In this document: positions 10,885-20,148 of the stretch, piece after piece
How the letters are laid out: each line of letters opens with the position of its first letter
Position numbering within the stretch: position 1 is the first letter of the stretch
DNA from: Paracoccaceae bacterium
GTDB lineage: Bacteria > Pseudomonadota > Alphaproteobacteria > Rhodobacterales > Rhodobacteraceae
Direction: 5' to 3'
Length of the DNA: 64,000 nucleotides
Assembly: GCA_019454225.1 (NCBI GenBank)
Contig: CP075370.1
Coordinates: 610,001 to 674,000 of the forward strand
Made by a program: the position numbers and the translations under genes
The notes under the pieces: model-generated
What the model was told of the DNA's origin: nothing
The model's database searches: none
What the model saw: the letters and a program-made list of their open reading frames with translations, nothing else

Positions 10885-11968
10885 CCTTTCGACCCTGACC
10901 CCCACCGAGGAAGCCCGCCGCCAGATCGAGATCTGCAATGCCTGCCGCTATTGCGAAGGCTTCTGTGCGGTCTTTCCGGCGATGACCCGCCAGAAGGCAT
11001 TCTCGGACGGCGACCTGACGCAGCTTGCGAACCTCTGCCACAACTGCCGGGGCTGCTATTACGCCTGCCAGTATACGGCGCCGCATGAATTCGCGCTGAA
11101 CATCCCCGCCGCGCTGGCCGAGGTGCGGGTGGAAAGCTGGGAACGTCTGGCCCGCCCGCAGGCCCTGGCCCGGCTGTTCCAGACGCACGGGGTCGCGGTG
11201 GCGGGCCTGCTGGTCGTGGTGCTGGCCTGGTTCTTCTGGGCGCTCTTCGCCTGGCGGCCCGACACGGGCGCGGGGTTCTATGCCCATCTGGCCCACAACA
11301 CGATGGTCGCGATCTTCGCCCCGGCCTTTCTGGCACCGCTTGCCCTGATCGCGCTTTCCATCCGCGACTTCTGGCGCGAGGTGGGCGGGGGTCAAGTGCG
11401 GCTGGCCCATCTGGTCACTGCCCTGTCCGGTGCCGCCCGGATGAAGAACCTGTCCGGCGGCCATGGCGAGGGCTGCAACTTCGAGAACGGCGACCGCTTT
11501 TCCGACCGCCGCCGGGTGTTCCACCAGCTGATGATGTACGGCTTCCTGCTGTGCTTCGCCTCCACCGCCAGCGCCACGGTGATGCACTATGCCCTTGGCT
11601 GGGAAGCACCCTATCCGCTGTGGTCGCTCCCAAAGCTCTTCGGTGTGCCCGGAGGGGTCATGATGGTTGCAGGCACCATCGGGCTGGTCCGGCTGAAGCT
11701 CGCCGCCGACCCGGAGCTTGGCGCGGCGCGGGTCTGGGGCGCAGAGATGGCCTTTGTGCTGCTGCTGGGCCTGGTCGCCCTGACGGGGCTCGCGCTCTAT
11801 GCGGCAACCGGCACCGGGATCGTCGGCCCGCTGCTCGCCCTGCACCTGGCAAGCGTGATGGTCCTGTTCCTGCTGATGCCCTACTCCAAGATGGTGCACG
11901 GCTTCTACCGTCTTGCCGCCCTGGTCGCCGAGGCTGGCAAGCCCGAACCCGTGCGCGGGGGCGAATGA
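10874..11968 (+). CDS. tcuB: Tricarballylate utilisation protein TcuB (Fe-S/membrane electron carrier)
   Basis: Encodes 364 residues. Two ferredoxin-type clusters are visible: C21xxC24xxC27xxxC31 and C55xxC58xxC61xxxC65. About six hydrophobic segments follow (from residue about 105), with His-containing helices suited to haem. In Salmonella TcuB reoxidises the TcuA flavin by passing electrons to the quinone pool. No TcuC tricarballylate transporter gene is adjacent in this window. Confidence 0.9.
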   Translation: MSLDLSTLTPTEEARRQIEICNACRYCEGFCAVFPAMTRQKAFSDGDLTQLANLCHNCRGCYYACQYTAPHEFALNIPAALAEVRVESWERLARPQALARLFQTHGVAVAGLLVVVLAWFFWALFAWRPDTGAGFYAHLAHNTMVAIFAPAFLAPLALIALSIRDFWREVGGGQVRLAHLVTALSGAARMKNLSGGHGEGCNFENGDRFSDRRRVFHQLMMYGFLLCFASTASATVMHYALGWEAPYPLWSLPKLFGVPGGVMMVAGTIGLVRLKLAADPELGAARVWGAEMAFVLLLGLVALTGLALYAATGTGIVGPLLALHLASVMVLFLLMPYSKMVHGFYRLAALVAEAGKPEPVRGGE

Positions 11969-12223
11969 CGGGGGCCTGCGCCATCGCCCGGACCTCCCGC
12001 GTGTCGGGCGCGGCAATCTTCTCGGTGACGATGGCGATCTTGCGCAGGTCCGGGTTCGCCCGGATCGGTTCGGCCACGCCTGGGGCGTTCGAACGACGCA
12101 AGCTCCATGCCGGCGCGGCACGGATGGCGTTGCCTTTCAGACTGATCCGACGACCCGATAATACACGATAGACTTGGGCGTGATGTCTGTTGAGCCGCAG
12201 CCCGGCCAAGCGTATTCAGGGTC
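11969..12223. other. Gap between tcuB and the sulfate regulator
   Basis: 255 bp without a complete gene. The minus strand holds a short protein-like stretch (…IRANPDLRKIAIVTEKIAAP…, about 11980-12090) with no start or identifiable family. It could be the remnant of a lost gene. Confidence 0.4.
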
Positions 12224-12688
12224 ATGATCACGCAGAAGATGAAGTATGCCCTGAAGGCCCTGATGGAACTTGCCACCGAGCGGGCGGGCGAGGGGCAGCC
12301 GCTGCGGATCGAGGAAATCGCCAAGCGGTCCGGCACGCCGAAGCGGTTCCTCGAACACATCCTGCTCGAGGTTCGGAACGCGGGCTTCATCGCCTCGGTC
12401 CGGGGGCGGCACGGTGGCTATGTGTTGATCAAGAGCCCGGGCGAGGTTCCGCTGAGCGAACTGATGCGGCTGATCGACGGGCCCATCGCGCCATTGCCCT
12501 GCCTGTCGCGCCGGGCCTATCAGCGCTGCGAGGACTGTTCCGACGAAGAAACCTGCCGTCTGCGCAAGGTGTTCGCGCAGGTGTTCTGGTCCTACCTGCT
12601 GCTGATCGACTCGCTGACCCTGGCCGATCTTGTCGGCCCGGCCGAATCGGCCAACCCCACCGAGGCGGCTCGGCAACTGGGCGTCTGA
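12224..12688 (+). CDS. Rrf2-family transcriptional regulator of the sulfate operon
   Basis: Encodes 154 residues. The Rrf2 winged helix begins at the N terminus (MITQKMKYALKALMELA, then IEEIAKRSGTPKRFLEHILLEVRNAGFIASVRGRHGGY). Four cysteines at 93, 102, 105 and 111 sit where IscR carries its cluster ligands, so an Fe-S sensing role is plausible, although the spacing differs from IscR. Rrf2 proteins such as CymR control sulfur and cysteine genes in other bacteria. It sits 155 bp upstream of the sulfate-binding protein gene on the same strand. Confidence 0.88.
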   Translation: MITQKMKYALKALMELATERAGEGQPLRIEEIAKRSGTPKRFLEHILLEVRNAGFIASVRGRHGGYVLIKSPGEVPLSELMRLIDGPIAPLPCLSRRAYQRCEDCSDEETCRLRKVFAQVFWSYLLLIDSLTLADLVGPAESANPTEAARQLGV

Positions 12689-12753
12689 GCCCGCTTTCGC
12701 GTGCCAGAGTCCACCTGGAGAGAATGTTTCTCTCTTTTCACGACAAACTTTGA

Positions 12754-12798
12754 CGTGATTATTCCGTTGATTTTCTCGACTACCTCTGTCGTGATTAT
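12754..12798 (+). promoter_or_regulatory. Direct repeats in the sulfate operon promoter region
   Basis: CGTGATTAT occurs at 12754-12762 and again at 12790-12798, a 36-bp periodicity, inside an unusually AT-rich leader between the Rrf2 gene and sbp. They are candidate binding sites for the Rrf2 protein or another sulfur regulator. Confidence 0.45.
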
Positions 12799-12843
12799 CG
12801 TCATGGAGGCAGCGCGCCTCTGACACGAACAGGAGGCCTCGTC

Positions 12844-13983
12844 ATGATCCACACCGTCTTCGTCTCGCCGCATGTCCAGGCACAGGGCCCGCTGATCGAA
12901 CGGCTGCCCGACGGTCGCCTGCTGATCGAGGCCGGGGGCCGCAAGGTTGCCGGACATCCCGTGCCACGCGAAACCCCGCGTGCCCGTGGCTGGAAAGCCG
13001 TGATTGCCGCCGCGCTGATCGGGGTCGGCTCGCTGGGTTCGGCTGCCCCGCAGGCGCAGGCCGATACGCTGCTCAACGTCAGCTACGACCCCACGCGCGA
13101 GTTCTACCGCGAATACAACACATGGTTCGCCGACTGGTGGGTGGCGCAGGGCAACGCCGCCCCGACCATCGAGCAGTCGCACGGAGGATCAGGCGCGCAG
13201 GCCCGCGCGGTGATCGACGGGCTGGCGGCCGACGTGGTGACGCTGGCGCTTGCGGGCGACATTGATCGCATCGCCAAGGACACCGGCAAGATCCCGGCCG
13301 ACTGGCAGTCGAAACTGCCGCACAACTCCTCGCCCTACACGTCGACCATCGTGTTCCTTGTGCGAGAGGGCAATCCCAAGAGCCTGCAGGACTGGGATGA
13401 CCTGGTCGCCGAAGGCGTCGCCGTGATCACCCCGAATCCCAAGACCAGCGGCGGGGCGCGGTGGAACTATCTTGCGGCCTGGGGCTATGCCGAGAAGAAC
13501 GGGTTGGACCCGCGTGTCTTCGTGGCGTCGCTTTACAAGAACGTCCCCGTGCTGGACACCGCCGCCCGCGGCGCCACCACCACCTTTGCGCAGCGCGGTA
13601 TCGGCGACGTGCTCTTGGCGTGGGAGAACGAGGCCTACCTTGCGCTCAAGGAACTGGGCGAGGACCAGTTCGACATCGTCGTCCCGTCGATCAGCGTTCT
13701 TGCCGAACCGCCTGTCGCACTGGTCGAGGGCAACCTTGCCAATGACGCCGAACGCGCGCTGGCTACGGCCTATCTGGAACAACTCTACAGCGCCGAGGCG
13801 CAGGCGCTGGCGCTGAAGCACTTCTACCGCGCCTGGGACACCTCGAAGGCCGCACCCGACGACGTGGCACGCTTCCCCGAACTGGAGCGGCTGACGATCG
13901 CCGACTTCGGCGGATGGGCCAAGGTGCAGCCCGAACACTTCGGCGACGGCGGCATCTTCGACCAGATCTATCAGGCGCAGTGA
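12844..13983 (+). CDS. sbp: Periplasmic sulfate-binding protein
   Basis: Encodes 379 residues. From about residue 77 it matches Sbp/Cys[21 protein letters not shown], then [25 protein letters not shown] and [18 protein letters not shown]. It captures sulfate or thiosulfate for the CysTWA importer. The start is well supported by AGGAGG 7 bp upstream. As a result the Sec signal (about residues 50-74, [23 protein letters not shown]) is preceded by an unusual hydrophilic leader of about 45 residues. An alternative GTG start at 12961 would remove most of it but lacks a comparable ribosome-binding site. Confidence 0.92.
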   Translation: MIHTVFVSPHVQAQGPLIERLPDGRLLIEAGGRKVAGHPVPRETPRARGWKAVIAAALIGVGSLGSAAPQAQADTLLNVSYDPTREFYREYNTWFADWWVAQGNAAPTIEQSHGGSGAQARAVIDGLAADVVTLALAGDIDRIAKDTGKIPADWQSKLPHNSSPYTSTIVFLVREGNPKSLQDWDDLVAEGVAVITPNPKTSGGARWNYLAAWGYAEKNGLDPRVFVASLYKNVPVLDTAARGATTTFAQRGIGDVLLAWENEAYLALKELGEDQFDIVVPSISVLAEPPVALVEGNLANDAERALATAYLEQLYSAEAQALALKHFYRAWDTSKAAPDDVARFPELERLTIADFGGWAKVQPEHFGDGGIFDQIYQAQ

Positions 13984-13984
13984 C

Positions 13985-14836
13985 ATGACCGCGCGTCCCT
14001 TCACCTTGCGCAATCCCACCCCGATGCCGGGGTGGGGTCTGTCCTTCGGGATCATGGTCACGATGCTGTCCGTCATCGTGCTGATCCCCATGGCCGTGCT
14101 GCTGTGGCGCGGCCTCATTGGCTTCGGTGCGGTCGAGATGTGGGAGGTGGTCAACCGTCCCCGCGTCTGGTCGGCGCTGGAACTGTCGTTCCGCGCGGCG
14201 CTGGTGGCGTCGCTGTTCAACCTGGTGTTCGGGGTGCTGCTCGCCTGGGTGCTGGTGCGCTACCGCTTCCCCGGCAAGCGGCTGATCGACGCCGCGGTGG
14301 ACCTGCCCTTTGCCCTGCCGACCGCCGTCGCGGGCATCGCGCTGACCGCGATCTATGCGCCGAACGGCGTGTTCGGATCGGTGATCGGCAACGCCTTCGG
14401 CATCCGGGTGGCCTATACCGAACTGGGCATCTGGATCGCGCTGATCTTCGTCGGCCTGCCCTTCGTCGTGCGCACCGTCCAGCCGGTGATCGAAGAGATC
14501 GACCGCGAGACCGAGGAAGCCTCGGCCACCCTTGGCGCCAGCCGCCTGCGCACGCTGACACATGTGGTGCTGCCGATGCTCGCCCCCGCCGCGCTGACGG
14601 GTTTCGCGCTGGCGCTGGCCCGGTCGGTCGGGGAATACGGCTCGGTCATCTTCATCGCGGGCAACCTGCCGAACGTGACCGAGATCGCCCCCCTCCTGAT
14701 CGTCATCCGCCTGGAAGAGTTCGACTATGACGGCGCCGTCGCCATCGCCATCGCGATGCTGGTGATTTCCTTCACGCTGCTTCTGGCCATCAACCTGATC
14801 CAGATCTGGAGCCGCCGCCGCATGGGCGCGGTGTGA
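13985..14836 (+). CDS. cysT: Sulfate ABC transporter permease CysT
   Basis: Encodes 283 residues with about six membrane helices and the ABC-permease EAA loop (EEASATLGASRLRTLTHVVLPMLAP, about 178-202). SVGEYGSVIFIAGNLP near residue 217 is a CysT signature. It forms the inner-membrane channel with CysW and starts directly after the sbp stop. Confidence 0.94.
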   Translation: MTARPFTLRNPTPMPGWGLSFGIMVTMLSVIVLIPMAVLLWRGLIGFGAVEMWEVVNRPRVWSALELSFRAALVASLFNLVFGVLLAWVLVRYRFPGKRLIDAAVDLPFALPTAVAGIALTAIYAPNGVFGSVIGNAFGIRVAYTELGIWIALIFVGLPFVVRTVQPVIEEIDRETEEASATLGASRLRTLTHVVLPMLAPAALTGFALALARSVGEYGSVIFIAGNLPNVTEIAPLLIVIRLEEFDYDGAVAIAIAMLVISFTLLLAINLIQIWSRRRMGAV

Positions 14837-14861
14837 CCCCCCGTTGAATATGGAGCCTGCC

Positions 14862-15299
14862 ATGATTCTTCCCCCGGCCGTGACACCGACCCGTCCCCAT
14901 CTGAGCGCCCGCCAGGTTGCTGCGCGGCGTCGCTTCGTGGGCGAACTGCAGAAACGGAACATCGAAGCAGAGACCAGGGCCAACAGAAAGCTGGCCTCGC
15001 CCTCGGACCCTCTGCGCGGCCGCGCCCATGCGGCCTTCTACGAGGTCGTAACCCCAGGCGAACTGGCGCTGGATGCCGCGCTTGACGTCTATGCCGCCGA
15101 AATCGACAGCCTCCGGGTCAAGGTCGCCGATCTGACCGAAGTGCTGAAGCTGATCCGCAGCTATTCCTGCGAGCAATGGCTGCGGAACCTCTCCGCCGCC
15201 ACCCTGACCGCGGGGCCGGGCGATCTGCGCCAGCATTTTCCGGGAACCCTTTTCGACCCCGAGGTCGCCACGGCCGCGGATACCGAGTGGCCGCAATGA
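14862..15299 (+). CDS. Uncharacterised protein inside the sulfate operon
   Basis: Encodes 145 residues of unknown function. The ATG at 14862 is preferred because GGAG lies 6 bp upstream; an in-frame ATG at 14850 is possible. No signal peptide or membrane segment is visible. The N-terminal third is Arg-rich ([21 protein letters not shown]), and the middle has an acidic helical stretch ([29 protein letters not shown]) that could form a coiled coil. One Cys is present (SYSCEQW). It lies between cysT and cysW, overlapping cysW by 4 bp (ATGA), so it should be co-translated with the transporter. Confidence 0.8.
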   Translation: MILPPAVTPTRPHLSARQVAARRRFVGELQKRNIEAETRANRKLASPSDPLRGRAHAAFYEVVTPGELALDAALDVYAAEIDSLRVKVADLTEVLKLIRSYSCEQWLRNLSAATLTAGPGDLRQHFPGTLFDPEVATAADTEWPQ

Positions 15300-16171
15300 C
15301 CGTCAGTCCCGCGATCCGTCCCACCCGCCGCTTCCGCTCCGCCACCACGGAACCTGCCGTGGTGAAATGGGCGCTGATCGCGCTCTGCCTTGCGGTGCTG
15401 ACGATCCTCCTGTTCGCGCCCCTGATCGCCGTCTTCGACGAGGCGCTGCGGCGCGGCTGGGCCCTTGCGCTGGCCTCGCTGTCGGAACCCGACGCGCAGG
15501 CGGCGATCCGGCTGACGCTGACGGTCGCCGCCATCGTCGTGCCGCTGAACGCGGCCTTCGGCATCGCCGCCGCCTGGGCCATCACCAAGTTCGACTGGCG
15601 CGGCAAGGCATGGGTGATCACGCTGATCGACCTGCCGTTTTCGGTCTCGCCTGTCGTGGCGGGCCTGCTGTTCGTCCTGATGTTCGGCGCGAACTCGGCA
15701 CTTGGCGCATGGCTCGTGGCCAGCGGGTTCCCCATCGTCTTTGCCGTGCCGGGCATCGTGCTGGCGACGCTCTTCATCACATTCCCCTTCGTCGCGCGCG
15801 AACTGATTCCCGTCATGCTGGAACAGGGCCGCGCCGAAGAGGAAGCGGCACTGACCCTGGGCGCGTCCGGCTGGCGGATGTTCCTGACCGTGACGCTGCC
15901 CAACATCCGCTGGGCGCTGCTTTATGGCGTGCTGCTCTGCAACGCCCGCGCCATGGGCGAATTCGGCGCGGTGGCCGTGGTTTCGGGCAAGATCCGGGGC
16001 CAGACCACCACGATGCCGCTGATGATCGAGATGTTCTACAACGAATACCTCTCGGTCGCTGCCTTCACGATGGCAGGCGTCCTGGCGCTTCTCGCCTTCG
16101 TCACGCTGACGCTCAAGACGGCCCTGGAATGGCGCTATGCCGACCAGCTGGCCGCATCCCACCGCCATTGA
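15296..16171 (+). CDS. cysW: Sulfate ABC transporter permease CysW
   Basis: Encodes 291 residues counted from the ATG that overlaps the upstream stop. About six membrane helices, the EAA loop ([26 protein letters not shown]) and the CysW-type [17 protein letters not shown] segment are visible. It pairs with CysT. The frame extends upstream but without family similarity. Confidence 0.94.
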   Translation: MTVSPAIRPTRRFRSATTEPAVVKWALIALCLAVLTILLFAPLIAVFDEALRRGWALALASLSEPDAQAAIRLTLTVAAIVVPLNAAFGIAAAWAITKFDWRGKAWVITLIDLPFSVSPVVAGLLFVLMFGANSALGAWLVASGFPIVFAVPGIVLATLFITFPFVARELIPVMLEQGRAEEEAALTLGASGWRMFLTVTLPNIRWALLYGVLLCNARAMGEFGAVAVVSGKIRGQTTTMPLMIEMFYNEYLSVAAFTMAGVLALLAFVTLTLKTALEWRYADQLAASHRH

Positions 16172-16182
16172 GGAAGAGGCCC

Positions 16183-16902
16183 ATGAACATCGAGATCGAG
16201 GACATCGCCAAGGAATTCGGCGCGACCGCCGCTCTGCACCCCGTGTCGCTGTCCATCCCCTCGGGCACCTTGGTGGCACTGCTCGGCCCTTCGGGGTCAG
16301 GCAAGACCACACTCTTGCGCATCCTCGGCGGGCTGGAATTCCCGTCGGCGGGCCGGGTCCTGTTCGACGGATCGGACGCCACTGGCCTGACCGTGCAGGA
16401 ACGCCGTGCGGGCTTTGTCTTCCAATTCTATGCCCTGTTCCGGCACATGACAGTGTTCGACAACATTGCCTATGGCCTACGCGCCCGTCCCCGCAAGACG
16501 CGCCCGCCCGCGGCCGAGATCGCGCGGCGGGTGAACAAGCTGCTCGACCTGATCAAGCTGCCCGACATCGGCGCGCGCTATCCCAGCCAGCTATCGGGCG
16601 GCCAGCGGCAGCGCGTGGCACTCGCCCGCGCGCTGGCGATCGAACCGCGGATGCTGCTCCTGGACGAACCCTTCGGCGCGCTGGATGCCAAGGTGCGAAA
16701 GGAACTGCGCCAGGGCCTGCGCGACATCCACGACACCACCGGCCTGACAACGGTCTTTGTCACCCATGACCAGGAAGAGGCCATGGAACTCGCCGATCTG
16801 GTCGTGGTCATGTCGATGGGCCGCATCGAACAGGTGGGCAAGCCCGAAGACATCCGCGCCCGCCCCAGGACCCCCTTCGTGCGCGAGTTCATCACGGCAT
16901 GA
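16183..16902 (+). CDS. cysA: Sulfate ABC transporter ATPase CysA, short form
   Basis: Encodes 239 residues: Walker A GPSGSGKT (35-42), Q-loop Gln81, signature LSGGQRQR (137-144), Walker B MLLLDEP (157-163), H-loop His195. It powers CysTW. Typical CysA proteins have about 330-360 residues with a C-terminal TOBE-like regulatory domain; this one stops straight after the nucleotide-binding domain. The start is preceded by GAGGAAGAGG. The stop overlaps the asnC-type gene (ATGA). Confidence 0.92.
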   Translation: MNIEIEDIAKEFGATAALHPVSLSIPSGTLVALLGPSGSGKTTLLRILGGLEFPSAGRVLFDGSDATGLTVQERRAGFVFQFYALFRHMTVFDNIAYGLRARPRKTRPPAAEIARRVNKLLDLIKLPDIGARYPSQLSGGQRQRVALARALAIEPRMLLLDEPFGALDAKVRKELRQGLRDIHDTTGLTTVFVTHDQEEAMELADLVVVMSMGRIEQVGKPEDIRARPRTPFVREFITA

Positions 16903-17375
16903 GCGACGCGCCCCCCCTCGACCGGATCGACCGGCGCATCCTGCACGAGCTGATGCGCGACGCGACGCTGCCGGTCTCGCAACTGGCGGAACGCGTGGGC
17001 CTGTCGCAAACCCCGTGCTGGAAACGGGTGCAAAAGCTCGAGGCGGCCGGGGTCATCACCGGCCGCGTCGCAATTGTCGATCCGGCCGCGATCGGCCTTG
17101 GCCTGACCGTCTTCGTCGAGATCGAGGCTGCCGACCACACGCCGGAATGGCGCGCGGCGTTTGCCGCCGTCGTGGCGGATTATGCGGAGATCGTGGAAGT
17201 CCACCGGATGGCGGGCGAGGTCGATTATCTGCTCAAGGTCGTGGTCGGCGACATGGCCGCTTACGATGCCCTCTATCTCGATCTGACACAGCGCCTCGCC
17301 TGCCGCAACGTGACGTCGAAGTTCTCGATGGAGCGCACGAAGGCCACGACCGCCTTGCCGATCGGCACGGCCTGA
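16899..17375 (+). CDS. Lrp/AsnC-family regulator, last gene of the sulfate operon
   Basis: Encodes 158 residues. The N-terminal helix-turn-helix ([41 protein letters not shown]) is followed by a RAM/AsnC ligand domain ([10 protein letters not shown]… [16 protein letters not shown]). It is translationally coupled to cysA. Lrp-type proteins often sense amino acids, so cysteine or another sulfur metabolite is a reasonable guess, but nothing in the sequence identifies the ligand. Confidence 0.9.
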   Translation: MSDAPPLDRIDRRILHELMRDATLPVSQLAERVGLSQTPCWKRVQKLEAAGVITGRVAIVDPAAIGLGLTVFVEIEAADHTPEWRAAFAAVVADYAEIVEVHRMAGEVDYLLKVVVGDMAAYDALYLDLTQRLACRNVTSKFSMERTKATTALPIGTA

Positions 17376-17727
17376 GCCTGGTCAGGTCGGCAGCCGTGGC
17401 TTCACCCCACTGACCGCCAACCGGAGTCGGTTGCATCCGGCGGATCCTTCAGCCCGGCCAGAGGGGAAGGTCGCCGATTCAGAACGCGATATCGTCGTCG
17501 CGCGCCTGACACGGCCGGGGCGGCACGCGGCGCGCAACCCTGGCGCGTCAGGCGGCCGGAACGCGGTGCCCGGGGCAGCGTCGGCTCGTCAACCATCGCG
17601 ATGGGACCCCGCCGGATTTGTGCCAGCACAACGACAGGGCGGCGCGGCGCTGCCAGAACGCCGATGTGGAAAGCAGCGTCACATCGACGTCTGGCGGGAA
17701 CCGGGCCACCGCGCGAAAGGTACGAGA
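17376..17727. other. 352-bp intergenic region upstream of nnrS
   Basis: No convincing gene. The in-frame extension upstream of nnrS has no family similarity or ribosome-binding site. The only notable element is the palindrome at 17618-17631. Confidence 0.6.
17618..17631. promoter_or_regulatory. NnrR/DNR-type box upstream of nnrS
   Basis: Perfect palindrome TTGTG-CCAG-CACAA, fitting the TTG-N8-CAA pattern of Fnr/DNR/NnrR-type regulators. Its centre is 103 bp before the nnrS start, allowing a class II promoter. Confidence 0.7.
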
Positions 17728-18918
17728 ATGATCAACCGAACCCGCCCGTCCTACAGTGGACCCGCGCTGTTCAGCTATGGCTTTCGTCCGCTGTTCCTGA
17801 TGGCGGGTCTGTTCGCGTCACTGGTCGTGCCGCTCTGGATCGAGATCTGGTCCGGCCGGGTCACGCTGGCCGGACCCTTCTCGCCGACCGACTGGCATAT
17901 CCACGAGATGCTGTTCGGCTATACCTCTGCCGTCATTGCAGGTTTCCTGTTCACGGCCATTCCCAACTGGACCGGGCGGATGCCGATGCGAGGCTGGCCG
18001 CTGATGGTGCTGGCCGTGCTGTGGCTGACCGGGCGGGTGGCTGTCGCCGGGGCGTTCGGGTGGGGGCCGCTGCCGGTCATGGTGGTGGACTGCGCCTTCA
18101 TGGCCGCCATCGGCGCGACGGCGGTGACCGAGATCGTGGCAGGCCGGAACTGGAGCAACCTCAAGGTCGTCGTTCCGGTGCTGCTCTACCTGGTGGCCAA
18201 CCTCACCTTCCACCTCGAGGCCATGACACGGGGCGAGGCGGCGGTGGGGCGCAGCCTGGGCCTTGCGATGGTGGTGCTTCTGATCCTTCTGATCGGCGGC
18301 AGGATCATTCCCAGTTTCACCCGCAACTGGCTGGCGCATCGCGGGCCGGGCCCCTTGCCGGTTCCGTTCGGGCGCTTCGACAAGGCAAGCCTTGGCGTGA
18401 CCGCGGCGGCGCTTCTGGTCTGGGTAGTCTGGCCCGATACACCGGCCGCGGCGCTTGCCCTGTTGCTTGGCGGCGTGGCGCAGGGGTGGCGCATGTCGCG
18501 GTGGTGCGGCCGGGCGACGGTGCGGTCGCCGTTGCTTCTGATGCTGCATGTCGCCTTCGGCTTCGTTCCGCTCGGGCTTGCGGCGCTTAGCGCCGCACAG
18601 ATCGGCCAGCTGTCCGCGGCTGTGGGGCTGCACCTGCTGGGAATCGGGGGCATCGGCGGGATGACGCTTGCGGTGATGATGCGCGCCTCGCTGGGCCACA
18701 CGGGCCGCGAACTGCAGGCCGGACCAGTGCTGACGCTGGCCTTTGCCTGCGTCGCACTGGCGGCCCTGGCGCGCGTGGCGGTTCCGGGGATGCCGGGGCT
18801 GTGGTGCGCCGCCGGTCTCTGGACGCTCGGCTTTGTCATCTTCGTCGGGCGGCTGGCGCCGGTGCTGACGCTGCCCAACCCGGGCCGCCGGACACCCTCT
18901 AGTCCTCGGCCCCGCTGA
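17728..18918 (+). CDS. nnrS: NnrS-family haem/copper membrane protein
   Basis: Encodes 396 residues with about twelve membrane helices. NnrS hallmarks visible are FSYGFRPLFLMAGLFA at the N terminus, DWHIHEMLFGYTSAVIAGFLFTAIPNW (about 53-79) and IGGRIIPSFTRNWL (about 189-202). NnrS protects cells against nitric oxide stress during denitrification. The ATG at 17728 gives the family N terminus. An NnrR-type box lies upstream, and the 3' end overlaps the convergent regulator gene by 20 bp. Confidence 0.92.
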   Translation: MINRTRPSYSGPALFSYGFRPLFLMAGLFASLVVPLWIEIWSGRVTLAGPFSPTDWHIHEMLFGYTSAVIAGFLFTAIPNWTGRMPMRGWPLMVLAVLWLTGRVAVAGAFGWGPLPVMVVDCAFMAAIGATAVTEIVAGRNWSNLKVVVPVLLYLVANLTFHLEAMTRGEAAVGRSLGLAMVVLLILLIGGRIIPSFTRNWLAHRGPGPLPVPFGRFDKASLGVTAAALLVWVVWPDTPAAALALLLGGVAQGWRMSRWCGRATVRSPLLLMLHVAFGFVPLGLAALSAAQIGQLSAAVGLHLLGIGGIGGMTLAVMMRASLGHTGRELQAGPVLTLAFACVALAALARVAVPGMPGLWCAAGLWTLGFVIFVGRLAPVLTLPNPGRRTPSSPRPR

Positions 18919-19594
18919 GCGTGACCAGCCGGTCCGGCGCCGTCACGGTGATCTTGCGGCGCTCCGACACCACGATGCCTTCGCGTTCCCACCCACTCAG
19001 CAACCGGCTGACGGTGTGCAATGTCGTGCCGGTCATGTCCGAGATGTTCTGGCGGGTGATCGGCACGCCGATCTCGATACCGCCGTCAACCTGCCGGCCC
19101 ATCTGGCTCACCAGCCGCATGATGGCGCAGGCGATGCGCTGTTCCACCTGCTGGGTGGCCAGTTCGACGATCCGGTTGTTCATCTCGGCCACCCGCTCGC
19201 CCACCACCCTGTAGGTCTCGGTCGCGAATCCGTCATAGCGGCCCGTGAACTCGGCCCACATCCGGTTCGGCCAGGCCAGCGCCACGCAATCATCCGCCGT
19301 CATCGCCGTGGCGGGATAGGTGGTCCGCCCGAGTGCCGCGCCAATGCCGAACAACTGCCCCGGCGCGATATGCATCGCGATGATCTGTTCGCCCCCCGGG
19401 GTCGTTCGGACGACGCGGATATGGCCATCCAGCAGCAGGAAGAACCGCTCCACCGGCATCCCCTCGCTGAACACGGCCACGCCGGGATCGAACCGCATCG
19501 CCTGGGCCGCATCAAGGATCTCGCGGATCTCCGGGCGTGACAGCCTGCGAAAGGGCGGAAGGCCGGTCAGCAGGCTTTCGTCGAGACGGTGCAA
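18899..19594 (-). CDS. nnrR: Crp/Fnr-family regulator, NnrR/DNR type
   Basis: Encodes about 231 residues: an N-terminal cyclic-nucleotide-like sensor domain ([30 protein letters not shown]) and a C-terminal helix-turn-helix ([30 protein letters not shown]). It lacks the N-terminal Cys cluster of FNR, as expected for NO-responsive NnrR/DNR proteins. I place the start at TTG 19594 because GGAGG lies just upstream and because the longer frame (to 19624) would run through a TTGCG-N4-CGCAA box. Neighbours nnrS, pseudoazurin and nirKV are its likely targets. Confidence 0.88.
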   Translation of the reverse strand: MHRLDESLLTGLPPFRRLSRPEIREILDAAQAMRFDPGVAVFSEGMPVERFFLLLDGHIRVVRTTPGGEQIIAMHIAPGQLFGIGAALGRTTYPATAMTADDCVALAWPNRMWAEFTGRYDGFATETYRVVGERVAEMNNRIVELATQQVEQRIACAIMRLVSQMGRQVDGGIEIGVPITRQNISDMTGTTLHTVSRLLSGWEREGIVVSERRKITVTAPDRLVTLSGAED

Positions 19595-19610
19595 GCCAAA
19601 CCCTCCGATA

Positions 19611-19624
19611 TTGCGGCAGCGCAA
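19611..19624. promoter_or_regulatory. NnrR box between nnrR and the pseudoazurin gene
   Basis: Perfect palindrome TTGCG-GCAG-CGCAA. Its centre is 76 bp before the pseudoazurin start, a good position for activation. It lies only 16 bp from the proposed nnrR start, where binding could also repress nnrR itself. Confidence 0.75.
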
Positions 19625-19693
19625 CGATCCGGGCGCGATCCTAGCCTAGAAGCGGTGCATGACGAAACACTGCCGCCCCCGGAAAGGACAAAC

Positions 19694-20128
19694 ATGTTCC
19701 CGAAACTGATCGCCGCCAGCCTCGCCGCTCTCTTGCTGGTTCCCTCGGCCGAGGCCGAAAACTTCGACGTGCTGATGCTCAACAAGGGGGCTGACGGCGC
19801 GATGGTCTATGAACCGGCCTTCCTGAAGGTGGCGGTCGGCGACACCGTGACCTTCATTTCCACCGACAAGGGCCACAACGTCGAGGATATCGACGGCATG
19901 CTGCCCCCGGGGGTGGAACGGTTCAAGAGCAAGATGGGCGCGGATTATGTGCTGACCATCACGGCCGAGGGTCTCTACGGGCTGAAATGCACCCCGCACT
20001 ACACCATGGGCATGGTCGCCCTCATCCAGGCCGGTGCGCCGGTCAATCTGGATGCACTCAGGGCGGTCCCGCTGAAGGGCAAGGCCAGGACGCGGTTCGA
20101 ACCGCTGTTCGCGCAGGTCGCCGAATAG
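19694..20128 (+). CDS. Pseudoazurin (type 1 copper electron carrier)
   Basis: Encodes a 144-residue precursor with a Sec signal (about residues 1-21). The mature cupredoxin keeps all copper ligands: His61 in KGHNVED, Cys99, His102 and Met107 in [10 protein letters not shown], with the exact family spacing. It is a periplasmic donor of electrons to copper nitrite reductase, whose gene nirK is encoded just downstream on the other strand. An NnrR box precedes it and a strong hairpin follows. Confidence 0.95.
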   Translation: MFPKLIAASLAALLLVPSAEAENFDVLMLNKGADGAMVYEPAFLKVAVGDTVTFISTDKGHNVEDIDGMLPPGVERFKSKMGADYVLTITAEGLYGLKCTPHYTMGMVALIQAGAPVNLDALRAVPLKGKARTRFEPLFAQVAE

Positions 20129-20148
20129 GATCGCCATCCGAAGCCCCG

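Noticed and set aside
11970..12209. Minus-strand protein-like fragment between tcuB and the Rrf2 gene
   Set aside because: No start codon context, no recognised family, and it runs into the tcuB antisense; kept only as a possible remnant.
19595..19624. Longer N terminus for the NnrR-type regulator starting at TTG 19624
   Set aside because: It would be encoded across the NnrR box at 19611-19624, and GGAGG precedes the downstream TTG instead.
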